This document shows positions 27,140 to 34,975 of a stretch of DNA of 40,671 nucleotides, one piece after another. The stretch spans positions 1-40,671 of the forward strand of contig CAINLR010000101.1 of assembly GCA_903850425.1 (NCBI GenBank), written 5' to 3'. Made by a program: the position numbers and the translations under genes. The notes under the pieces are model-generated. The model made no database searches and had not been told where the DNA came from. It saw only the letters and a list, made by a program, of their open reading frames with translations. How positions within the stretch are numbered: the stretch's first letter is position 1; each line of letters begins with the position of its first letter. The stretch is from an uncultured Verrucomicrobia subdivision 3 bacterium (lineage in GTDB: Bacteria > Verrucomicrobiota > Verrucomicrobiia > Limisphaerales > UBA11358).

Positions 27140-29407
27140 CTAATCTTTGACAGTTTTTGCTTTTATTTGCGAGCCGATGGCAGCCGCCGAGACCGCTGCT
27201 GTGCTGCGAAGATTTTCTACCAGTTCAAACGTCAGCTTTTGGTTGCCGACCTGAATGTAGAAATCCCCCGCCTCCAGCAGCCGCTTGCCTTTGCCATCAG
27301 GATAACTAAGATCGCGCTGGGGATCTATTTCAAAGCTGAAAACCACCGTCTCGCCGGGATTAATTTCCTTCTTCTGGAAAAATTTTAATTCTTTCCCCGG
27401 TCGCGAAATCGAGCACACCGGATCAGAGATATACCAGAACACAGTTTCCGCGCCCTTCACCGTGCCAGTATTTTTCACCGGCACTTGCACAGTCAGTTTC
27501 TGGGCTCGCGTTAATTTATCAGCCGACAAAGTCGCCTTGCCATATTTGAAGGTGGTGTAACTTAACCCGTGCCCAAACCAATAGAGCGGTTCGGTGGGAA
27601 TATCCTGGTATTTGCCGCCCCAAGGCCGAGCGCTGGTTCGCATATTGTAGTATGTGGGGATTTGTCCCGTGGTGAGCGGGAATGTAATCGCCAGCCTCCC
27701 GGAAGGATTTACACGGCCCGATAAGATTCCCGCCAGCGGCGTGCCGCCGGCAATGCCGGGCTGCCAGATTTCCACGATCGCGTTGGCCATCGGTTCCAAC
27801 CGCTGCAATTCCAATGGCCGCCCATTCGATAGCACCAAGACGATTGGCTTGCCGGCCAGCTTGAGTCGGGCCACGAGTTTCTCCTGAATGACCGGCAGGG
27901 CGATTGTCGAGCGGGAAGCATTTTCACCGCTCCAGCTTTTCTTTTCACCAAGGCAAACCAGCACCGCATCCGCCCGGCTTGCGATGGCGACTGCTTCGTC
28001 AAAGCCAGATTCATCTTCGCCATCAAAAACACATCCCCGGGCATACGACAGCTTGAGACGCGTTCCAAACTCGCTGGCCAGTCCATCAAAAATGGATTCC
28101 ACATCCTGCTCCTTTCCATTGCCGGACCAGCAACCGAGCAGGTTCGCTTTGTCTTTCGCCAACGGCCCAATTATAGCGAGCGCCTTGATTTTGCTGGATA
28201 GCGGCAGAATTTCTTTTTCGTTTTTCAACAAGACCATGGATTCTTCCGCGAGCTTGGCCGCCACGATTTTGTCCACCGGTTGGAGATACCGTTCAGATTC
28301 GGCGACAGTCGTCGTATAGGGCTGATCGAATAAGCCGAGGCGAAACTTAACCCGCAATACTCTGGCCACCGACTCGTTGATCAAATCCATGCTTACTTTG
28401 CCTTCGTCCACCAATTCCTTGAGGTAATCCGAATATGCGCGATCAACCATGTCCATTTCGACGCCAGCTTGGAACGATTTCAGTCCCGCTTGCTTCCGAT
28501 CCTTGGCGACCCCCTGCGCGATGAGTTGTTCAATGGCATTCCAGTCGGAAACAACAAAGCCATCGTGACCCCAACGCTGTTTCAACACTTCCGTGAGCAG
28601 ATAATGATTGGCCGTCGCCGGCACGCCGCTGATGTCGTTGAAGGCGCTCATCAACGTCGCAGCCCCGGCCTTCACGCCAGCCTCGTAAGGTGGAAGATAC
28701 GTCTCCCAAAGTGACTGGGCAGAAATGTCGCTCGCATGGTAATCGCGTCCGCCCTCGGACATGCCATAACCCGCGAAATGCTTTAAACAAGCTGCGATGC
28801 TATTAGGTTTGGACAAGTTTGTGCCTTGATAACCTCGGACTGTCGCCACACAAAATGCAGAAGCAGCATAAGGATCTTCTCCAAATCCCTCGGCGACCCG
28901 GCCCCATCGAGGATCACGCGCAATGTCAATCATCGGAGAAAAAGTCCAGTCAATCCCGGTAAGCTTGGTTTCCCGGGCCGCCATGCCGGCGGCTTGAGAT
29001 ACCAAGGCCGGATTCCATGAGCAGGCTTGAGCCAGCGGAATTGGATAGACGGTTCTCATCCCGTGGATCACGTCGAACCCAAACAGAATGGGGATGCCGA
29101 GACGCGATTTGTCCATCGCCCGCCGCTGGATTTCATTCCGCAACACCGGGTCTTCCGACAGAAAAATCAACGAGCCGATCTCCGGCGGGATGTCGCCTAC
29201 CTTTTCACTGCGATTGTTCGGGTTCAGATTTTCCCCAAACGCAGATTGGTTGAGTTGCAGGATTTTCTCTTCCAAGGTCATCCGCCCGACCAGATCAGCG
29301 ATCCGGTGTTCCATCGGCTCATTCTGGTTTTTGTAAGCAGGCTGGGCCTGAACGGATTGAACCGCGAGCATGAAAGAGAGAATCAGATTAAAGCTTGTTG
29401 ATTTCAT
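27140..29407 (-). CDS. bglX: Family 3 beta-glucosidase, BglX type
   Basis: 755-aa exported (probably periplasmic) enzyme that hydrolyses terminal non-reducing beta-glucosyl or beta-xylosyl residues. The signal peptide ends at VQAQ. Domains in order: TIM barrel with GFDVIHGMRTVYPIPLAQA, KHFAGYGMSEGGRDYH and nucleophile Asp288 in GFVVSDWNAI; alpha/beta sandwich with SMVLLKNEKEILPL and GCWSGNGKEQD; and an FnIII-like domain (PLYWFGHGLSYTTFKYG ... GDFYIQVG). Length and motif order match Escherichia coli BglX closely. The short C-terminal extension (RSTAAVSAAAIGSQIKAKTVKD) is extra. The ATG overlaps the stop of a 43-codon upstream reading frame as ATGA. It heads the tightly packed group of six enzymes. 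Confidence 0.93.
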   Translation of the reverse strand: MKSTSFNLILSFMLAVQSVQAQPAYKNQNEPMEHRIADLVGRMTLEEKILQLNQSAFGENLNPNNRSEKVGDIPPEIGSLIFLSEDPVLRNEIQRRAMDKSRLGIPILFGFDVIHGMRTVYPIPLAQACSWNPALVSQAAGMAARETKLTGIDWTFSPMIDIARDPRWGRVAEGFGEDPYAASAFCVATVRGYQGTNLSKPNSIAACLKHFAGYGMSEGGRDYHASDISAQSLWETYLPPYEAGVKAGAATLMSAFNDISGVPATANHYLLTEVLKQRWGHDGFVVSDWNAIEQLIAQGVAKDRKQAGLKSFQAGVEMDMVDRAYSDYLKELVDEGKVSMDLINESVARVLRVKFRLGLFDQPYTTTVAESERYLQPVDKIVAAKLAEESMVLLKNEKEILPLSSKIKALAIIGPLAKDKANLLGCWSGNGKEQDVESIFDGLASEFGTRLKLSYARGCVFDGEDESGFDEAVAIASRADAVLVCLGEKKSWSGENASRSTIALPVIQEKLVARLKLAGKPIVLVLSNGRPLELQRLEPMANAIVEIWQPGIAGGTPLAGILSGRVNPSGRLAITFPLTTGQIPTYYNMRTSARPWGGKYQDIPTEPLYWFGHGLSYTTFKYGKATLSADKLTRAQKLTVQVPVKNTGTVKGAETVFWYISDPVCSISRPGKELKFFQKKEINPGETVVFSFEIDPQRDLSYPDGKGKRLLEAGDFYIQVGNQKLTFELVENLRSTAAVSAAAIGSQIKAKTVKD

Positions 29408-29535
29408 TTTTTGAGATGGTTGACCTCGGTCTCGAAAGTCTCGGTCGTCAAGGAAGCTGCCTTGGCGATGACAGCCAGAAGCTCAATCCAAGTAAAGCGG
29501 ATTGCACCAGATGTGGCGCAGTTTATTTTTTTCAT
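29404..29535 (-). CDS. Small pseudopilin-remnant frame coupled to GH3
   Basis: ATG at 29535, 43 codons, stop overlapping the GH3 start as ATGA. Residues 11-24 read AIRFTWIELLAVIA, plainly related to the pilin signal [12 protein letters not shown] seen at 16 kb, with Leu to Trp and Val to Ala changes. The hydrophobic helix is broken by Lys after IA and the frame ends charged (ETEVNHLKK), so no membrane-spanning helix or globular pilin domain remains. Either it is a decayed pilin gene whose truncated frame now serves as a translated leader for GH3, or it is a fully dead relic. TTGACA occurs a few bases upstream of its ATG. Confidence 0.55.
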   Translation of the reverse strand: MKKINCATSGAIRFTWIELLAVIAKAASLTTETFETEVNHLKK

Positions 29536-29612
29536 TTTGATTGTCAAGAAGGGCTAGGCGGCATCGCAATTAGGATACCTTCATGCTTTTTCTGTCGGTT
29601 TTGATGGATTCA

Positions 29613-29644
29613 GGTGGCAGTGCCAACCCCTTAGCACTGCCACC
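29613..29644. terminator. 11-bp stem hairpin, possible terminator
   Basis: GGTGGCAGTGC (29613-29623) and its exact reverse complement (29634-29644) flank a 10-nt loop. It lies 177 bp downstream of the PEP-CTERM stop and upstream of the GH3 leader frame. There is no T-run on the minus-strand side, so if it terminates transcription it is not a classical intrinsic terminator. Confidence 0.45.
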
Positions 29645-29676
29645 CACCCCAAACCGGAACCCATGCACCGGTCTTT

Positions 29677-29700
29677 GTGACGGGAACCCAAACCCGTCAC
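29677..29700. terminator. 8-bp stem hairpin, possible terminator
   Basis: GTGACGGG and CCCGTCAC pair exactly around an 8-nt loop, 121 bp after the PEP-CTERM stop. With the 29613 hairpin it marks the border between the two operons. The rest of 29536-29820 holds no convincing gene, only a 32-codon hydrophobic open frame with no good start. Confidence 0.45.
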
Positions 29701-29820
29701 GAAGTTCTTGCCTATCTTGATTTGCCCAACGTCCGGACACGGCGAACATTGAACAAAACCGCCGTCGCGACGGCCAGCCAGACCACGGTCTTCAGAACAA
29801 GCTCGGTGTATTACAAAAAC

Positions 29821-30474
29821 TCAAATGGCAGCGGCTTTGGACATCCGGCTATAACGACGGATGCCACCGGCACTAACCAGCACCACAGCGAAAACCACTA
29901 GCGCCACATTCACTGGTTCCGGCACCGCCGTGATGTCCAAACTCCAGCCGTTCAGCGTCGCATCGCCACCACCAGCCAGTGTGTCTGAAAAATAAAGTGT
30001 CCAACTGCTGTTCGGATTAATCCCGTTGAAATCCGATAAGTTGCCCGCCGCGTTGTAGGTTCCGCTCAAAACTGAACCGCTGATCTCACTCTGAATGGAA
30101 CCGTGCTCCGTGCTGCCGTCTTGCAAAGTGATATTCATCCCGGCCCCGGTCGCGCCGAATCCGTTCGCCGCGTAGCCCGGCTGGTTCATCAGCGTCACCG
30201 TGGTGGCACCGTTCACCAGATAGGCATAGATCCCATTGTTGTAACCGCCGCTGATGTTCAAGGTCACCGTGAAGCTCGAAAGCGATGAACCCAGCCCCGA
30301 CAAGGTCATCGTGTTCGCAACCACGATGGCCGGATTCCCATCCACGATGGTGGGATTCGCCACGGCACCCATATCGGCGCCGCTGCCAACGCCTGTGCCC
30401 TGGAAGTAAAGCGCCGCTTGCCCCGCCGTCAACGACCCGAGAAGCACCAGTCCGACTAAAATCTTTTTTTTCAT
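29821..30474 (-). CDS. PEP-CTERM protein with P-domain-like beta sandwich
   Basis: 217 aa. The signal peptide MKKKILVGLVLLGSLTAGQAA is followed by a single beta domain. The end of that domain, SSWTLYFSDTLAGGGDATLNGWSLDITA, resembles the proprotein-convertase P domain, which often accompanies exported hydrolases. The C-terminus is a textbook exosortase sorting signal: V-P185-E-P187, hydrophobic helix, then basic GIRRYSR. An exosortase processes such tails in the inner membrane; none is encoded here. It starts 34 nt after the stop of the 1477-aa surface protein and closes that operon. Ligand or function beyond surface or matrix attachment is unknown. Confidence 0.85.
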   Translation of the reverse strand: MKKKILVGLVLLGSLTAGQAALYFQGTGVGSGADMGAVANPTIVDGNPAIVVANTMTLSGLGSSLSSFTVTLNISGGYNNGIYAYLVNGATTVTLMNQPGYAANGFGATGAGMNITLQDGSTEHGSIQSEISGSVLSGTYNAAGNLSDFNGINPNSSWTLYFSDTLAGGGDATLNGWSLDITAVPEPVNVALVVFAVVLVSAGGIRRYSRMSKAAAI

Positions 30475-30508
30475 AATGTGTTTTCTAGTTAATGGTTGTT
30501 TCTCCGCA

Positions 30509-33500
30509 TCAGGGGTAGCTCAAACGATAGAATCCATCGGCAGGCGAGATCGTGTTCGTCCAACTGTAGGAACCGTCACCGGTTGGCGACAGTGTCACCG
30601 GGGCCGCATTCGTCCAATCCGCCGGACTCAACGTGGTGGCGCGCTGGACATGATAGCTGTAGCCGGGAATGCCGTGGAAACTGATTACCGCATGGCCGGA
30701 GCCATCCGTTCCCGGTGTGATCGCCGGGCCAGCCACGCTCGCAAAGTTGAGCGTCACTGTGCCGCTGCCCGAGACCGGGCCGTCCGTAACCGTGTAGGGG
30801 AAACTGTCGCTGCCCGGAACGAAGGACGGCGAGTTGGTGTATTTAATCATGGTGCCCGCGCCATTGGTAATGACCGTCCCCCCGTTACTGGTCGCGCCGA
30901 CAGTGATCGAGTAATTGTGAGACCCTTGCGAGCTGGTGAGGCCAGCAGCCTGAATGTCCGCCAGCAGAATGATGCGCGCGACCCCCGGCGCACTCGTATA
31001 AGTCAGGTTCGGCACTTGGACGCCGGTGACCGTCAAGGCCGTGCTGGTATCGGACGTGGCCGCATTCAGGTTGGCATCACCGGCATAGGCGTAGGTGATG
31101 GTATAGGCAGAGGACGAAGGCGGAATGGTTGCCGTCGGAAAACTCACGGAGAAACCGCCCGTGCCGCCGGAAATGGTGGCGCTTTGGGTGTTGCCATTGA
31201 TGGTGACGCTGACCGTCTCGCCGTCGGCAGGATAGCCCGAACCGGCGCTCACCGTGCCGCTCAAGGTCACGCTGGCTGTGCCATAACTGATGCTCTGGCT
31301 GGCGGTCAATCCGGAAATTGTCGGCGTCGCCTGGTTGATCGTGAAGCTCAGCGTGTTAGTCACACTAGTGTAGCTCGCATCCGACGCCACAGTGTTCGAG
31401 ACATAGTAGGTTCCAGCATTTGCTGGTGCGTTCACACTGGAATAACTGGTCGTGCCAGTGCCAACGAAGTTTGTTGTTGTTGCTCCAGTTGACCCGCTAA
31501 ATGTTATGCTTGGTCCCTGCCCCGAACCATTGTAGGTGAACGAAGCGCTGCCGTAAGTGATAGTCGAGGGAGCCTTGCTCACCGTGCTGAGAGCTGTCGC
31601 AATTGTTTTAGCATCGCCGCCGCCGGAAACGGTGATGTTTCCGTAATAGCTACCCAGCGCCGTTGTAGCCGCCAGCCGCACATAAACCGTGGTGCTAGCC
31701 AGTGTGCCGCTGGCAGTGATGGGCAGACTGGTGGTGTAGCCAAAACCGCTGCTGAGGGAAACTTCAAAGCCAGACGGCGGTGTGACCGTCAAATTGCCAG
31801 TCAGTGAAGTGCCGGAAACCGCGAAACTGCTCGGTGCGGGCGAAGCGTGGCCAACGAAGGTGTTCACCGCACCCAACGGACCGGTGAGAGTGATGCTGGC
31901 CGGAGAGACAGATCCGATTTGGAGGTTGTCGATGCCAACATTACCAACGCCGCCGACAAATCCGATGTATCCTTGGCCCGCAGTGAGTTGAGTTAAGTTG
32001 GCGGTGCCCAGCAGAACTCCACTCTGATAGTAAGCGACCTTGCTCCCGCCGCTGCCGAAAGGCGAACCCGTGCCGGCCGTGTCCGAAAGGACGACCTTGT
32101 AATCCACTAGGACATTTTCACCAAAGTTGGTGCCGGACGCGCCGGCAGTGGCGACACCGTGATCATAAATGGCCGTCGTGCCGTCTCTGCGGAGATGGAA
32201 GGTGAAAGCGGCATTAGTCGGATCGTAGCCATCGGAACGGTTGCCAATCGTAAGGCTGTTCGAGTTAGCAAAACCAAACCAGTTCATAACTACTGACCAC
32301 TTGATCTCAATGGGGGTGCCAACGGTGGAAAAATCGTTGTCAACCCTGACTCCCGCGTCGTTGCGCAAGAACAGCACATTGGTAGTCGTGGTAAATGCGG
32401 TTGTGCTCCCCACTTGCTGTAGGAAGGCGCTTCCGCCCGTATATCGAGTCAGATAGGACAGAGGGAACAAAGAGCCAGCTTCGCGTCCCAAAGTATTCTC
32501 AAAGTCTATATAATTCGTGCCGTAAGACACGATGTAGTTGTCGGTGAACAGCACGTTGACATTAAGGATTGAAAACGCCGTTGCACTGGATAAGGAACTG
32601 TTGAAGTTTGCATCTGAAGTCAGAGCCGTCACCTGCGCCGTGTAGGTGCCTGCGGCTGTCGGCGGAGTCGAGCTGGCCGTGTAAGTCGTGCTGCCCGTGC
32701 CCATATAGCTCCAGGTAGCTGTTCCGGTGTCACCAGACGGGCTCGTGGTAAAAGTGTTAGGCCCCTGCGCCGATCCGTTGTAGGTGTAAGTCCCCACCGT
32801 CACCGTCACCACCGGCGTCGCCTTGCCCACCGTCACCGTTCCGCTTGCACCCGTCAGCGTGTAGTTGCCAACCGCCGAACCGGCCAGCGTCAAACCGCCA
32901 AACGAACTGATGCTCGGCGAACCCACGTTGGCACTGGCCAGTGTCACGCTGCCAGACATCGTCAGATTTGCTCCGTCTAAATTGTTGCCAAACGTCAATT
33001 GAGCCGCCGTCGCCGAGGCGCTGCCGTCGTAAGTCTTGCTGCCGGTGAAGGTCAGCGCCCGCTGGCTGATCGTCTCCGTTCCGCTCGCCCCCGTCAGCGT
33101 GTAGTTACCCGCCGCCGAACCGGCCAACGTCAAACTGCCAAACGAACTGATGCTCGGCGAACCCACGTTGGCACTGGACAGCGTTACGCTGCCAGACATC
33201 GTCAGATTTCCACCGTCCACATTGTTGCCAAACGTCAACTGCGCCGCCGTCGCCGAGGCGCTGGCGTCGTAGGTCTTGCTGCCGGTGAACGTCAACACCC
33301 GCATACTCACGGTATTTCCGGTTGATGCCGTGGTGATGTTTTGACTGGTCGCACCGGTGCTGGACAGCACGATGTTTTGAGAATTGTAGGAGCCGGACAC
33401 GGCAGCCGTGGCGGCAAGGCGAATCCGCAACGTTCCGCTGGCAGTGCCACCGGTCTGCGTGAAGGTGGCCGTGCCGCCGTAAGTCGTCCCATGGCTGGAA

Positions 33501-34942
33501 ACTTCAAAACCGGTGGGCGCAGTGGCGACCAGATCGGCCGTCAGGTTGGCCCCGGAAACGGCGAACGATTGCGCTGCCGAAGCCGCGCCGTAAGTGGTGG
33601 TAAAGGCGGTAGCGGTGGCCGCTCCGGTGATGCTTGGCGAAGCCGCGTTCACCGTCACCGTTCCGCTCGCGCCCGTGAGCGTGTAGTTGCCCGCCGCCGA
33701 GCCGCCCAGCGACAAACCGCTGAACGATGTGATGCTCTGCGACCCCGCAGCGGCACCGGCCAGCGTCACGCTGCCCGACATCGTCAGATTCGCACCATCC
33801 AAATTGTTGCCGAAGGTCAACTGCGCCGCCGTCGCCGAGGCGTTGCCGTCGAAAGTCTTGCTGCCGGTGAAGGTCAATACCCGCGCACTCACTGTATTTC
33901 CGCTTGATGCCGTGGTGATGTTTTGACTGGTCGCGCTGGCGCTGGACAGCACTGCTGCGTTCACTGAATTGTAAGTTCCGCCGACCGCCGCAGTGGCGGC
34001 GAGGCGCACGTTTAGTGTGCCGCTGGCGCTACCGCCAGACTGGGTAAAGGTCGCGGTCGCGCCATAGGCACCTACACCGTTTGCGACTTCAAATCCAGTT
34101 GCTGCGGTGGCAATAAGGTTCGCAGTCAAGTTCGCGCCGGAAACACTAAAACCCTGCGCCGTTGAAGCCGTGCCGTAAGTCGTGGTAAAAGCGGTGGCAG
34201 TAGCTGCGCCGGTGATGCTTGGCGGAGGACCCGCCGAGGCTTGGGTCATGCTGAAGTTGTCATCGACAGGCACGCCTGAGCCTGCGTTCGACCGAAAATA
34301 GGCATAGCTTGCTGTGCTACCGTATACAGTTGAATTAACAGCGGTCGTGGTATACGAGTGGACCAGGGTGCCAACATTACCAGAACTGTCGCTATTATAA
34401 ACCGAAACGGTCATATTAAAAGTGTTGGCAGTTGCCGTTTTGGAAACAGTCAACCTAAAATCATACCAGTTGCCGGCGGTTAAAGTAAATGTGCTGCTGT
34501 CCGAGACTGTTGTGCCGCCATTGACTCGGATATCAAATGCTGTCCCGCTAGAATTATACCGGGCACCAAGGTCGTTAGCATCGCCCGTGTTTTGCGGTGC
34601 CAGTCCGAGCTGGGGCTCGGCAGCGCCAGAACCGCTGCTCTTCTTAAAGAAGAGGTCCATGGTGATGTCACCCGAACCGGGATTGACAGACACATCCTTG
34701 CGGATCAGTCGGTCATCCGAGACAGCTGGTGTTAGACTATTAGTCCCACCAAGACCCGTGCTGGAACCAATCGCGAAGGAGTTGGCATACACATTGTAAG
34801 CCGTCGTGAATGCGGTTGCAGCTGTTGAACTGTAGGTGTCAAAGGTGTCCGAAAACACCACGGTGGCATGGAGCGAACTGGTGATGGCGAGCGTAAATAC
34901 CAGGGCAAGCGTTTTTTTTATGGAGTTAGGTAACGTGTTCAT
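30509..34942 (-). CDS. Giant surface protein of YDG, MBG and LamG-like repeats, no catalytic domain seen
   Basis: 1477-aa exported protein; the signal peptide ends near SSLHA. An N-terminal LamG-like jelly roll (about 27-235) lacks the GH16 catalytic signature. Then come two composite units, each a sandwich beginning SITGAATATAFTTTYG plus a YDG repeat (LTFTGSKTYDG ... NYTLTGASGT), and a third YDG repeat. After these come an MBG-type repeat, the module shared with the GH16 proteins, Ig-like repeats (about 1170-1340) and a tail ending DGFYRLSYP. YDG and MBG repeats are typical of long bacterial adhesins and extracellular scaffolds. No enzyme motif was found, so an adhesive or polysaccharide-binding role is inferred. 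It starts 33 nt after the tandem-domain protein's stop. Confidence 0.8.
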   Translation of the reverse strand: MNTLPNSIKKTLALVFTLAITSSLHATVVFSDTFDTYSSTAATAFTTAYNVYANSFAIGSSTGLGGTNSLTPAVSDDRLIRKDVSVNPGSGDITMDLFFKKSSGSGAAEPQLGLAPQNTGDANDLGARYNSSGTAFDIRVNGGTTVSDSSTFTLTAGNWYDFRLTVSKTATANTFNMTVSVYNSDSSGNVGTLVHSYTTTAVNSTVYGSTASYAYFRSNAGSGVPVDDNFSMTQASAGPPPSITGAATATAFTTTYGTASTAQGFSVSGANLTANLIATAATGFEVANGVGAYGATATFTQSGGSASGTLNVRLAATAAVGGTYNSVNAAVLSSASATSQNITTASSGNTVSARVLTFTGSKTFDGNASATAAQLTFGNNLDGANLTMSGSVTLAGAAAGSQSITSFSGLSLGGSAAGNYTLTGASGTVTVNAASPSITGAATATAFTTTYGAASAAQSFAVSGANLTADLVATAPTGFEVSSHGTTYGGTATFTQTGGTASGTLRIRLAATAAVSGSYNSQNIVLSSTGATSQNITTASTGNTVSMRVLTFTGSKTYDASASATAAQLTFGNNVDGGNLTMSGSVTLSSANVGSPSISSFGSLTLAGSAAGNYTLTGASGTETISQRALTFTGSKTYDGSASATAAQLTFGNNLDGANLTMSGSVTLASANVGSPSISSFGGLTLAGSAVGNYTLTGASGTVTVGKATPVVTVTVGTYTYNGSAQGPNTFTTSPSGDTGTATWSYMGTGSTTYTASSTPPTAAGTYTAQVTALTSDANFNSSLSSATAFSILNVNVLFTDNYIVSYGTNYIDFENTLGREAGSLFPLSYLTRYTGGSAFLQQVGSTTAFTTTTNVLFLRNDAGVRVDNDFSTVGTPIEIKWSVVMNWFGFANSNSLTIGNRSDGYDPTNAAFTFHLRRDGTTAIYDHGVATAGASGTNFGENVLVDYKVVLSDTAGTGSPFGSGGSKVAYYQSGVLLGTANLTQLTAGQGYIGFVGGVGNVGIDNLQIGSVSPASITLTGPLGAVNTFVGHASPAPSSFAVSGTSLTGNLTVTPPSGFEVSLSSGFGYTTSLPITASGTLASTTVYVRLAATTALGSYYGNITVSGGGDAKTIATALSTVSKAPSTITYGSASFTYNGSGQGPSITFSGSTGATTTNFVGTGTTSYSSVNAPANAGTYYVSNTVASDASYTSVTNTLSFTINQATPTISGLTASQSISYGTASVTLSGTVSAGSGYPADGETVSVTINGNTQSATISGGTGGFSVSFPTATIPPSSSAYTITYAYAGDANLNAATSDTSTALTVTGVQVPNLTYTSAPGVARIILLADIQAAGLTSSQGSHNYSITVGATSNGGTVITNGAGTMIKYTNSPSFVPGSDSFPYTVTDGPVSGSGTVTLNFASVAGPAITPGTDGSGHAVISFHGIPGYSYHVQRATTLSPADWTNAAPVTLSPTGDGSYSWTNTISPADGFYRLSYP
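31574..32829 (-). repeat. Shared LamG/Ig module, copy 2
   Basis: Collinear with 4612-5880 and 38144-38800. Encodes VNVLFTDNYIVSYG, DFENTLGREAGSLFPLSYL, YDHGVATAGASGTNF and GFVGGVGNVGIDNLQ. This copy sits in a protein with no GH16 domain. Confidence 0.85.
32827..34226 (-). repeat. Tandem composite YDG repeats
   Basis: Two direct units of about 580 bp (roughly 33640-34226 and 33068-33640) each encode an SITGAATATAFTT sandwich followed by a YDG repeat. A third YDG-only unit lies at about 32827-33066. Phrases such as QLTFGNNLDGANLTMSGSVTL recur nearly unchanged, and the DNA is highly similar, as expected for recent expansion by unequal recombination. Confidence 0.85.
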
Positions 34943-34975
34943 TGTCGTTTGAGGGTTTGGTTGGCGGCAAGGTGA

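Noticed and set aside
29722-29820. 32-codon hydrophobic minus-strand frame (LKTVVWLAVATAVLFNVRR) after the PEP-CTERM stop
   Set aside because: It has no good start codon or ribosome site and is preceded directly by a stop; it could be a membrane-tail relic, but nothing else supports it.
30476-31492. 338-codon plus-strand open frame opposite the YDG surface protein
   Set aside because: Arg/Gly-rich translation mirrors the Thr/Ser/Gly-rich repeats on the other strand; there is no domain or signal peptide.
33341-33907. 188-codon plus-strand frame in the YDG repeats
   Set aside because: It repeats internally exactly where the sense-strand repeats do, so it is a shadow frame.
32827-34226. CRISPR-like regular direct repeats
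   Set aside because: Units are about 250-580 bp, in frame and protein coding, with no short unique spacers and no cas genes.
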